A stretch of 10,720 nucleotides of DNA from assembly GCA_903890595.1 (NCBI GenBank), contig CAITBU010000356.1:1-10720 (forward strand), read 5' to 3'. Under the pieces are notes generated by a model. That model ran no database searches. It saw only the letters and a list, made by a program, of their open reading frames with translations, and was not told where the DNA came from. A program made the translations under genes and the position numbers. Every line of letters begins with the position of its first letter. The stretch's first letter is position 1. Positions 1 to 6,209 of the stretch are shown piece after piece. Source of the DNA: an uncultured Holophagaceae bacterium (GTDB taxonomy: Bacteria > Acidobacteriota > Holophagae > Holophagales > Holophagaceae).

Positions 1-1281
1 AAGCTGGCCACCAGCTGCACCACCACCGTGCCACCGGCGCCCAAGGACAACCCCGAGGCCGTGGTGATGGAGGTGTTCACCAACACGCCTGCCGTGGCCG
101 ATGCCCGGGCCGGCGTGATGGAGTTTCTCCTCATCAACCACCCCCTGGACTGCCCCATCTGCGACCAGGCCGGCGAGTGCAAGCTGCAGGACTACTCCTA
201 CAACTACGGCAGCGGAGACAGCCGCATGGAGGAGACCAAGCGCCGCTATCGCTACGAGGACCTGGGCGCCAAGATCGTCATCGACAAGAACCGCTGCATC
301 CACTGCACCCGCTGCGTCCGCTTCACGCGGGAGATCAGCGGTGGTGGTGAGCTGACCGTCGCGAACCGGGGCTCCCGCTTGGAAGTCACCACCTACGCCG
401 GCAAGACCATGGACCAGAACCCCTTCGCCGGAAACGTGGTCGACCTCTGCCCCGTGGGTGCGCTCACCAGCCGGGACTTCCGGTTCCGCAAGCGCGTCTG
501 GTACCTCAAGAGCGTCCCCTCCATCAGCCGCTACTCGGCCCTGGGCAACCCTGTGTGGATCGACCACGAGGGCAACCGGGTGCACCGCCTACGGCCCCGC
601 CCCCTCGAGGGCAAGGAGACCACCCTCTTCATCAGCGACCAGGAGCGGGCGGCCTACGAGGTCTACAACCGCGAGGACCTGACCCCCGCCCCCAGCCTGC
701 AGGGTGCGCCCGCCAGCTCGGACGCCATCGCCGATGCCCTCCGGGCCGCCGGACCCGTGGCCGTCATTGGGCAGGGTACCTTCGGCTGCGACGCTGCCCA
801 GCGCCTGGGCGACCTGGCCAGCTCCGAGGACCTGCGCTACGGCAGCGGGGACCGCGCCTTCCCCATGGTCCTGCCCCGCTTCCAGACCAGCGCCGATGGC
901 ATCGTGAATCGGCGGGGCTTCACCGAGCGCGGCTTCCGCTTCGGAGTCCTCCTCGACCTGCTCGCCAAGGTGCAATCCGGTGCCGTGAAGGCCGTGGTGG
1001 TGCTCCATGACGCCGACTTCTCCAGCGCCGAGGAGACCGCCCTGCTGGGGCAGATTCTCCAGGCCGCCAGCTTCAGCCTGGCCCTGGAAGTGGCACCCTC
1101 CGCCCTGGGCCGTGCCGCCACCGCTTGGCTGCCCATCACCAGCGCCGCCGAGGAGACCGACTTCATCGTCAACCACGACGGTGATCTGCGCCGCTACCAG
1201 AAGGCCCTGCAGGCCCCCAAGGGCGTCCGCACCGTGCCCGCCTGGGTCAAGGACCTCGCAGCAGTTCCCGCGCTGGCCTAG
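1..1281 (+). CDS. nuoG: NADH-quinone oxidoreductase subunit G (NuoG), 5'-truncated by window edge
   Basis: This is the iron-sulfur subunit of the peripheral arm of respiratory complex I, which passes electrons from NADH toward quinone. The frame is open from base 1, so the true start lies upstream; by comparison with Nqo3 roughly 65-80 residues are missing. The Cys at 16-18 fits the last ligand of the N-terminal [2Fe-2S] cluster (N1b). His 139-141 with Cys at 151, 160 and 178 forms the H-x3-C-x2-C-x5-C motif of cluster N5. Cys at 295, 304, 313 and 448 (C-x2-C-x2-C...CPVGAL) form cluster N4. The next segment (about 505-590), where many bacterial NuoG proteins carry the N7 cysteines, has none. 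The remaining domain is a shortened molybdopterin-oxidoreductase-like part ending with a conserved-looking TDFIVNHDGDLRRYQ segment. Full length would be about 500 residues against roughly 780-910 in Thermus and E. coli. A terminator follows and no nuoH lies downstream. Function is confident. Confidence 0.95.
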   Translation, partial: KLATSCTTTVPPAPKDNPEAVVMEVFTNTPAVADARAGVMEFLLINHPLDCPICDQAGECKLQDYSYNYGSGDSRMEETKRRYRYEDLGAKIVIDKNRCIHCTRCVRFTREISGGGELTVANRGSRLEVTTYAGKTMDQNPFAGNVVDLCPVGALTSRDFRFRKRVWYLKSVPSISRYSALGNPVWIDHEGNRVHRLRPRPLEGKETTLFISDQERAAYEVYNREDLTPAPSLQGAPASSDAIADALRAAGPVAVIGQGTFGCDAAQRLGDLASSEDLRYGSGDRAFPMVLPRFQTSADGIVNRRGFTERGFRFGVLLDLLAKVQSGAVKAVVVLHDADFSSAEETALLGQILQAASFSLALEVAPSALGRAATAWLPITSAAEETDFIVNHDGDLRRYQKALQAPKGVRTVPAWVKDLAAVPALA

Positions 1282-1301
1282 ACCAAGGCTCTTCCCCTTT
1301 G

Positions 1302-1330
1302 AAAAACGGGCGCCAGCGGCGCCCGTTTTT
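1302..1330. terminator. Bidirectional intrinsic terminator between nuoG and the lipoprotein gene
   Basis: AAAAACGGGCGCC (1302-1314), loop AGC, and GGCGCCCGTTTTT (1318-1330) form a perfect 13-bp stem. The GC core is flanked by an A5 tract on the left and a T5 tract on the right, so each strand reads as a GC hairpin ending in a U tract. It lies 20 nt after the nuoG stop and 20 nt beyond the stop of the convergent lipoprotein gene. It therefore probably terminates both transcripts. Confidence 0.93.
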
Positions 1331-1350
1331 CATGGAACAGCGGTTCGTAC

Positions 1351-2136
1351 CTACTTCTTGATGACCTTGGCATCTTCCACGAGGATGGGGTAGACGTAGC
1401 CAGAGCCCAGGTCCTTGTCCGTGCCCACGACGCCCTTGGCGGTGACCACATCGCCCTTGGCGACGGTGTCCTGGGTGGTGATGGTGACGTCGTTGGTGCC
1501 CTTGCTGGCGTCGCCGCTGCCGTCCTGGATGTGCAGCCAGTTCTTGCCCATGACGCCGGCGCTGTACTTCACGACCTTGCCGCGGACGGTGACGGTCTTG
1601 CCCTTGATGCTGCCCTTCTGGGCCCAGAGCTCGGCCACGGTGCGGGCATCGGCGCCACTGGCCTTCTCGACCTTGCCGACCTCGATCCCGGGGGCGGTAT
1701 TGGCCACACCGGCATGGGGGTTGGTGGGAGCGGCACCTGCGGGAGCGGCGCCCATGGCGGGGGCAGCGGCAGTGCCGCCAGCGGGCCCCAGGTTGCCGAA
1801 ATAGATCTCAGCGAAGGTGCGCTTCAGGGTCTTGGACTCGAAGTTGGCCATGAGCATGGGGTTGCCAATGGTCACTTCCTGGCCCTTCTCCAGCTTGGCT
1901 TCGGGGACGGCGGCCCAGACTTCGCCCTTGGCGGTCTTGAGGCGCAGGTAGCAGTAGGGGGAGGCGTCGATCCGCTCGAGCACTTTGCCCGTAAGGGCTT
2001 CAGCGGTGGCGGGGGCCTGGGCGACCACGCCGGGCTGGGTGGGGGCGGCCACAACTGGATCGGAACCCTTGCCCTTGTTGGACTGGCAGCCGAGAGCGGC
2101 CAGTGCCGCGAGGAGAACAGGGAAGGCGATGCGCAT
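1351..2136 (-). CDS. Predicted outer-membrane lipoprotein with two OB-fold-like domains
   Basis: A 261-residue exported protein of unknown exact role. Residues 1-17 are a lipoprotein signal peptide (MRIAFPVLLAALAALGC) with Cys17 as the lipidation site. The following Gln rather than Asp favours the outer membrane. Residues about 48-117 (TGKVLERIDASPYCYLRLKT... through FGNLG) resemble the small nucleic-acid-binding-like/NrfJ-type domains common near c-type cytochrome genes. Residues about 118-150 are an Ala/Pro/Gly-rich linker. Residues about 151-261 (VTVRGKVVKYSAGVMGKNW, LHIQDGSGD) resemble a bacterial OB-fold (BOF/tRNA_anti-like) domain. Many such proteins are annotated 'DNA-binding', which is doubtful for a lipoprotein. 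The start at 2136 is set by an AAGGAG Shine-Dalgarno 8 nt upstream and by the signal peptide; the frame stays open upstream to 2427 but that part is not protein-like. It lies 115 nt after the acyltransferase gene. Domain families are recalled, not searched. Confidence 0.85.
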   Translation of the reverse strand: MRIAFPVLLAALAALGCQSNKGKGSDPVVAAPTQPGVVAQAPATAEALTGKVLERIDASPYCYLRLKTAKGEVWAAVPEAKLEKGQEVTIGNPMLMANFESKTLKRTFAEIYFGNLGPAGGTAAAPAMGAAPAGAAPTNPHAGVANTAPGIEVGKVEKASGADARTVAELWAQKGSIKGKTVTVRGKVVKYSAGVMGKNWLHIQDGSGDASKGTNDVTITTQDTVAKGDVVTAKGVVGTDKDLGSGYVYPILVEDAKVIKK

Positions 2137-2144
2137 GGATGAGG

Positions 2145-2150
2145 CTCCTT
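2145..2150 (-). promoter_or_regulatory. Strong ribosome-binding site (AAGGAG) of the lipoprotein gene
   Basis: On the minus strand AAGGAG is followed by 8 nt and then the ATG at 2136. It fixes the start of the lipoprotein inside a longer open frame and is the best Shine-Dalgarno match on this strand of the window. No convincing promoter was seen in the 115-nt gap upstream. Confidence 0.75.
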
Positions 2151-2251
2151 GGAGAATCCGGGACCTTGGACTGGACCCGGGGCGACCCCCATCATCCCAT
2201 GAGCGGACCGGGATGCCGATGGGAGATGACAGACCGGCCCCCCTCCGGAGG

Positions 2252-3199
2252 TCAGTGGGGGCGTCGGGCGGGATCGTCCCAGAAGGGGTAGAAGCAGTAC
2301 CACTGGCTGGGGTGGCGGCGGATGAGGGCCTCCAGGTCGGCCACATAGGCCCGCAGACCGGCCTCGATGGCCGGGCCCCGCTCGCCCCGAATCCCGGAGA
2401 CCTGGATGGGTGGGCCGAAGGTGGCATGGAAGTGCCGGTCCTCGTCCACGAAGAAGAAGCTGGTGACGATGGGGGCGCCGGTCATGGCCGCCAGCTCCCA
2501 GGGGCCCCGGGGAAAGCTCACCTCCCGGCCGAAGAAGGGAACCGAGAGTCCGTTCAGGCTGAAGTCCCGGTCCCCCTGCATGCCCACCAGTGCCCCCTGC
2601 CGCAGCAGAGACACCAGGGGCAGGGTGGAGAACCCGGTGCCACCCACCGGGATGCCCACCACCCCACTCTGGGTGCGGAGGCGCTCCCGGAGTCGCTCCA
2701 CGGCTTCGAAGCGGTCCGGCTTGTACACCGTGTGGATGCGGAGGCCCCGCTCCCGGAGGAGGATGCCACCGAGCTCGTAGTTGCCGGCGTGGGCCGTGAG
2801 CAGGATGACCCCGCGGCCCTCGGCGATGGCCCCGTCCAGGTGCTCGACGCCGTCCAGGCTCGCGAACTGCGCCAGGGCGTCTGCCGGGGGGCGCTGACCA
2901 TAGAAGAAGAAGTCCACCCAGGAGCGGGCGTGCTGGCGCACCATCTCCCGGGCGGTATGGGCCACCTTCGGGTGCTCGGAGGGCAGGCTCAGGACCCGGG
3001 CCGTGTTGCCGAGGATGGCCTCCAGATAGCGAGGCCGGAGCAGCATGAAGGCATCGGCGATGCCGTCGGCGGTGTCGTGGCAGCGCTCCCGTCGGGTGAT
3101 GGTCCGGGCGAGCACCAGGAAGAGGGGGAACAGGGTCCCGAACACGGCCGCATAGAGGAGACCGAGGAGCTTGCTGTCGGACTGCATGCGGTCCTGCAT
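2252..3199 (-). CDS. LpxL/HtrB-type lysophospholipid/lipid A acyltransferase
   Basis: A 315-residue inner-membrane acyltransferase of the bacterial lipid A late-acyltransferase family, which moves a fatty acyl chain from acyl-ACP onto a lipid A precursor or similar lipid. Residues about 11-31 form an N-terminal membrane helix (LLGLLYAAVFGTLFPLFLVLA). The catalytic HX4(D/E) motif is HAGNYE, His137 and Glu142. Further family signatures are QGDRD (208-212) and VPFFGREVSFPRGP (220-233), followed by a typical AAMTGAPIV stretch. The exact acceptor (Kdo2-lipid IVA, an ornithine lipid or another) cannot be read from sequence, so no gene symbol is given. The start at 3199 lies 8 nt after the rsgA stop. 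The stop region TAGGA doubles as a weak Shine-Dalgarno, suggesting translational coupling. A second in-frame ATG at 3187 is possible. Confidence 0.9.
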   Translation of the reverse strand: MQDRMQSDSKLLGLLYAAVFGTLFPLFLVLARTITRRERCHDTADGIADAFMLLRPRYLEAILGNTARVLSLPSEHPKVAHTAREMVRQHARSWVDFFFYGQRPPADALAQFASLDGVEHLDGAIAEGRGVILLTAHAGNYELGGILLRERGLRIHTVYKPDRFEAVERLRERLRTQSGVVGIPVGGTGFSTLPLVSLLRQGALVGMQGDRDFSLNGLSVPFFGREVSFPRGPWELAAMTGAPIVTSFFFVDEDRHFHATFGPPIQVSGIRGERGPAIEAGLRAYVADLEALIRRHPSQWYCFYPFWDDPARRPH

Positions 3200-3207
3200 G
3201 GTCGGTC

Positions 3208-4326
3208 CTAGCGCCAGACGTTCTGGTTGGGGTTGCGGGTATCCATCTCCTGCCAGAGCCGCTGCAGGCTCTGGAGACGCTCGGGGTAGGCCAGCTGAAG
3301 CTGGTCGAGGGTGGCCTCGTCCTCAGCATCTAGGGCGCTGGGGTCTTCCAGGACCTCGGCGGGGAACTCGGGGAACACCTGGCCCAGCAAGGCCCGGTCA
3401 AAGCCCCGGACGCTGAGGGTGCGGATGCCCGGGGTGTCGACCAGGATGCCGCTGGCGGCGCCGGTCTCGGGGTCCAGGGGCAGCCACCGGGCGGCGGTGG
3501 TGGTCTGGCGGCCGGTCCCGAAGCGGGTCAGGCCCCCGGTCTTCAGGCCCAGGTTGGGCAGGAGGGCGTTCACCAGGGTGCTCTTCCCCACGCCGCTGTG
3601 GCCCACCAGGACCACCACCCGGTTCTGGAGCAGCAGGCGGAGGGGCTCGATCCCCTCGCCCTTCATGGCCGAGGTCTCATGGATGGCCACCCCCTGTCCC
3701 CGGAGGGGGTCCAGCTCGGGCAGCGTGTCCTTCAGGGAGGCCCGGTCCCGCTTGGTAATGAGGACTCGGAAGGTGAGGCCCGCATCCAGGGCCAGCACCT
3801 GGGCGCGCTCCAGGAGGCCCGGGCGCAGCGGGGGGTCCACCACGGCGGCACAGATCCAGAGCTCGTCGGCGTTGGCGCAGATGAGCTGCCAGGGCTCCCG
3901 GTCATCGCTGCCGCCGCGCTTGAGCAGCGTGCGCCGGGGCGTCACGGCCACCACCTGGGCCTGGGGCCGCTTGGCGTCCGTGGCTTCCTGGGGCATGGGC
4001 ACGTAACGCACCCGGTCCCCACACACCAGGTGGACGCCCTTCAGCTTGCCCCCCAGGGTGGCGCACAGGATGCTGCCATCCGCCAGCTCCAGGTCCACCC
4101 ACTGGCTGTGGCGCTGGATAAGGGTGGCCTCCGGCAGGTGCAGCCAGGGCGCCGCATCCGGCAGGCGGAGGAGGGCTTCGGCGTCGTGGGACTCGATGCC
4201 CGTCTCCAGGCGCTCTGCTGTTCGCTGCCGCCGCTTGCTGTCCGCTGCCCGCTCCCGGGAGTAGGTGTCCCGGTGGTCCATGTCCTGGGCCTCCCGGCTC
4301 TGCCCGAGGCGGTACTTGCGGCTCAT
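3208..4326 (-). CDS. rsgA: RsgA-type small-ribosomal-subunit GTPase, divergent, zinc motif absent
   Basis: A 372-residue circularly permuted GTPase that in other bacteria tests late 30S subunit maturation. Order: a basic N-terminal extension (about 1-45), an OB-fold (about 60-130), G4 at 191-194, G5 at 218-221 (TSAM), then G1 GHSGVGKST (242-250), G2 TTT (275-277) and G3 DTPG (297-300). The G4-G5-G1-G2-G3 order is diagnostic of the RsgA/YjeQ class. Two deviations stand out: G4 reads TKRD rather than NKxD, and the C-terminal region (318-372), which normally has a C-x4-C-x-H-x5-C zinc knuckle, has no Cys or His. VFPEF is retained just before the position where that knuckle should begin. The start at 4326 is 16 nt after the EF-P stop with only a weak AGG Shine-Dalgarno; Met16 (4281) is an alternative. 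The upstream EF-P neighbour also works on the ribosome. Family assignment is firm; full activity is uncertain. Confidence 0.93.
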   Translation of the reverse strand: MSRKYRLGQSREAQDMDHRDTYSRERAADSKRRQRTAERLETGIESHDAEALLRLPDAAPWLHLPEATLIQRHSQWVDLELADGSILCATLGGKLKGVHLVCGDRVRYVPMPQEATDAKRPQAQVVAVTPRRTLLKRGGSDDREPWQLICANADELWICAAVVDPPLRPGLLERAQVLALDAGLTFRVLITKRDRASLKDTLPELDPLRGQGVAIHETSAMKGEGIEPLRLLLQNRVVVLVGHSGVGKSTLVNALLPNLGLKTGGLTRFGTGRQTTTAARWLPLDPETGAASGILVDTPGIRTLSVRGFDRALLGQVFPEFPAEVLEDPSALDAEDEATLDQLQLAYPERLQSLQRLWQEMDTRNPNQNVWR

Positions 4327-4342
4327 TCGGCAGCCTGGTGCG

Positions 4343-4918
4343 TCATGCCCGGCCTGCGAAGTCGCCGGTCTCAGTGCTGACCTTCACCCGCTCACCTTCC
4401 TTGATGAAGAGGGGCACCTTGATCTCGATGCCGGTCTCCAGCTTGGCGGGCTTGGTGACGTTGCCGCTGGCCGTGTCGCCACGGGCGCCGGGCTCGGTGT
4501 AGGTGACGATCAGCTCCACCTGGGTGGGCATCTGCAGGCCGATGGGGTTGCCGTTGAACTTCTGGATCTGCGCAATCAGGCCCTCGGTGAGGTAGTCCAG
4601 AGCATTGCCCAGCAGGTCCGGGCCCAGGGTGTGGGTCTCGTAGGTCTCCTGGTCCATGAAGTGGGAGCCCTCGCCGTCGCTGTAGAGGTAGCTGGAGGGA
4701 GCCATCACGAGGTCCGGCTCCTTGAACTTGTCGCCGGCCTTGAAGGTCTTGTCGAAGACCGCCCGGGTGAGCAGGTTCCTCATCTTGATGCGCACCAGCG
4801 TCTGCCCGCCGCGGGCCGTGGGGGTGGAGATCTCCACGTCCAGGCTCTGGTAGGGCACGTCCTCCAGTTCGAAGAACATCTTGCGCTTGATCTCGATGGC
4901 TTCGAGCAGGGCGGCCAT
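4343..4918 (-). CDS. efp: Elongation factor P family protein with YeiP/EfpL-like tip loop
   Basis: A 191-residue translation factor that binds between ribosomal P and E sites and relieves stalling at proline-rich motifs. Three domains are visible: KOW-like domain I (1-65), OB domain II (about 66-125, with YLYSDG and HFMDQETYE) and domain III (about 130-191, with PGARGDTASGN and the ending VSTETGDFAGRA). The tip loop of domain I, where E. coli EF-P has PGKGQA with the modified Lys34, instead reads STPTARGGQT with Arg36. This is close to the SPTARG loop I recall for E. coli YeiP (EfpL). Domain III looks like ordinary EF-P. I chose the ATG at 4918 because GGAG lies 6 nt before it; the ATG two codons earlier (4924) directly abuts that GGAG. 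The gene heads the unit with rsgA. EF-P family is certain; subfamily is tentative. Confidence 0.95.
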   Translation of the reverse strand: MAALLEAIEIKRKMFFELEDVPYQSLDVEISTPTARGGQTLVRIKMRNLLTRAVFDKTFKAGDKFKEPDLVMAPSSYLYSDGEGSHFMDQETYETHTLGPDLLGNALDYLTEGLIAQIQKFNGNPIGLQMPTQVELIVTYTEPGARGDTASGNVTKPAKLETGIEIKVPLFIKEGERVKVSTETGDFAGRA

Positions 4919-4944
4919 GGGCATCTCCGTTGGGTCAATCCTCC

Positions 4945-4950
4945 ATTCTA
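4945..4950 (-). promoter_or_regulatory. Candidate -10 box (TAGAAT) for the EF-P gene unit
   Basis: TAGAAT on the minus strand differs from TATAAT at one base. It would place the transcript start near 4938, giving a leader of about 20 nt that carries the GGAG site of the EF-P gene. The -35 position 17 bp upstream reads GGGACC, only a partial match, so this is a modest call. Confidence 0.4.
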
Positions 4951-4978
4951 CCTGGACTCTCCCGGCGGGTCCCCCGGG

Positions 4979-4984
4979 TAGAAT
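4979..4984 (+). promoter_or_regulatory. Candidate -10 box (TAGAAT) for the Ser/Thr kinase gene
   Basis: TAGAAT lies only 9 nt before the kinase ATG. If used, transcription would begin about 3-4 nt before the start codon, giving a near-leaderless message, which agrees with the absence of any Shine-Dalgarno there. No good -35 box is seen at the usual 17-bp spacing. Confidence 0.35.
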
Positions 4985-4993
4985 CAGTCATCC

Positions 4994-6202
4994 ATGGCAG
5001 ATCCAACGGTCATCGGCAGGTACCAGGTGCTTCGCCCCCTCGGCCAGGGGGGCATGGGCTCGGTGTACCTGGCGGAGGACCCACTCCTCAAGCGCCGGGT
5101 GGCCATTAAGGTGGTGCGGGTCGGCGGTGCCACCCGCCAGAAGGCCCTGCTGCGGTTCCACCGCGAGGCCGAGATCAGCGCCCAGCTCAACCACCCCAAC
5201 CTGGTGACCGTCTTTGACGTGGGCGTGGAGGAGAGCGTGGGTCCCTTCCTGGCCATGGAGTACGTGGAGGGTAAGAGCCTGGCGCGCCATATCAAGGACA
5301 AGAGCCTGGACAGCGAGGCCGCTGTGCGGGTGCTCATCCAGGCCATGCGCGCCCTCCGGGCGGCCCACCGGCAGGCCATCATCCACCGGGATGTGAAGCC
5401 GGACAACATTCTGCTCAGCGAAGAGGGCCGGGCCAAGCTCATGGACTTCGGCATCGCCCGGAGCATGGCCCACCCGGGGGCCGAACCCGACGAGCCTCTG
5501 GAGCCACCGGTGGCGGACCCCGAGAGCTTTGCCCACACCGTGGCCCTCCGCCTGACTTCCACCGGGAGCTTCATGGGCTCTCCGGCCTACGCGCCCCCGG
5601 AGGTCCTCCGAGGTGAGGAGGGCACCCCGGCTTCTGACCGCTATAGCTTTGCTGCCACGGCCTTCGAGCTCCTCACGGGCCAGCTGCCCCACCCGGGGAA
5701 GGTCATCACGGAGATTGTCATCCACGCCCTGCGGGAGCCCGTGGCCCTGCCACCCGACCTGGACCCGGCCCTGGGGGCGGTCTTCCAGCGGGCCCTCTCC
5801 GCCAACCCTGCCGAGCGTCCCATCACCCTTCGGGACTTCCTGGAGGAGCTGATCGACGCCCTGCCGGGGCCAGCCAGCATGCGGGAGCGGCTCTTTGCGG
5901 CCCTGAGCCAGGAGGACGACGGCAGCAACCTGTCCACGGCGCGCTTCCGGGCTCCTTCCGGAGCGATGGAAGTGCCCCTACCCCCCGAGGCCCAGAAGCG
6001 ACCGACCCAGCCTCTGCGCATCCGCCTGGCAGAGGATCCGGTGGAGACCTACCTGGCGTCCCGGCGGACCCCCGCCCCGGCCCCCGAGACTGAGGTCACG
6101 AACCCGAGCCGGAAGTGGTGGTGGCTGGCCGCCGTCCTGGGCTTCCTCCTGGTGGCGGCTTGGGTGGTGTCCCTGATCTTCCGGGACCTCACGCACCCCT
6201 GA
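4994..6202 (+). CDS. Membrane-anchored PknB-like serine/threonine protein kinase
   Basis: A 402-residue Hanks-type kinase that phosphorylates Ser/Thr on target proteins. The kinase domain spans about residues 8-285: glycine loop GQGGMGSV (17-24), ATP-contacting Lys39 in VAIK, helix-C Glu58, catalytic loop HRDVKPDN (131-138), metal-binding DFG (151-153) and PPE in place of APE (201-203). All key catalytic residues are present. The activation segment from DFG to PPE is about 53 residues, clearly longer than the roughly 30 usual in PknB-type kinases; it carries an acidic Pro-rich insert near 160-180 and likely phosphosites TST at 188-190. A Pro-rich linker leads to a single membrane helix (about 375-396) with only six residues beyond it, so there is no external sensor domain. 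The ATG at 4994 is well placed before the first kinase strand but lacks a Shine-Dalgarno. It is divergent from the EF-P gene. Substrate is unknown. Confidence 0.95.
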   Translation: MADPTVIGRYQVLRPLGQGGMGSVYLAEDPLLKRRVAIKVVRVGGATRQKALLRFHREAEISAQLNHPNLVTVFDVGVEESVGPFLAMEYVEGKSLARHIKDKSLDSEAAVRVLIQAMRALRAAHRQAIIHRDVKPDNILLSEEGRAKLMDFGIARSMAHPGAEPDEPLEPPVADPESFAHTVALRLTSTGSFMGSPAYAPPEVLRGEEGTPASDRYSFAATAFELLTGQLPHPGKVITEIVIHALREPVALPPDLDPALGAVFQRALSANPAERPITLRDFLEELIDALPGPASMRERLFAALSQEDDGSNLSTARFRAPSGAMEVPLPPEAQKRPTQPLRIRLAEDPVETYLASRRTPAPAPETEVTNPSRKWWWLAAVLGFLLVAAWVVSLIFRDLTHP

Positions 6203-6209
6203 GGGGCCT

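Noticed and set aside
2242..2251. Palindrome CCTCCGGAGG just after the acyltransferase stop
   Set aside because: It is short, has no loop or U tract and no second copy, so neither a terminator nor an operator can be supported.
1985..3211. A 408-codon open frame on the plus strand opposite the acyltransferase and lipoprotein genes
   Set aside because: Its translation is low-complexity Gly/Pro/Glu/His-rich with no motif. It mirrors a well-supported gene pair on the other strand, a typical artefact of high-GC DNA.
1872..3329. A 485-codon open frame on the minus strand overlapping the acyltransferase in another frame
   Set aside because: The product is Pro/Arg/Gly-rich without motifs, whereas the frame 2252-3199 carries the full acyltransferase signature set.
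3208..3375. A frameshift as the explanation for the missing RsgA zinc motif
   Set aside because: VFPEF and a plausible helical tail continue in the same frame to a stop directly abutting the next gene, and I see no Cys-rich RsgA-like tail in the other frames.
4933..4938. TTGACC on the minus strand, a 5/6 match to a -35 box
   Set aside because: It is too close to the EF-P start codon; a matching -10 box would fall inside the coding region.
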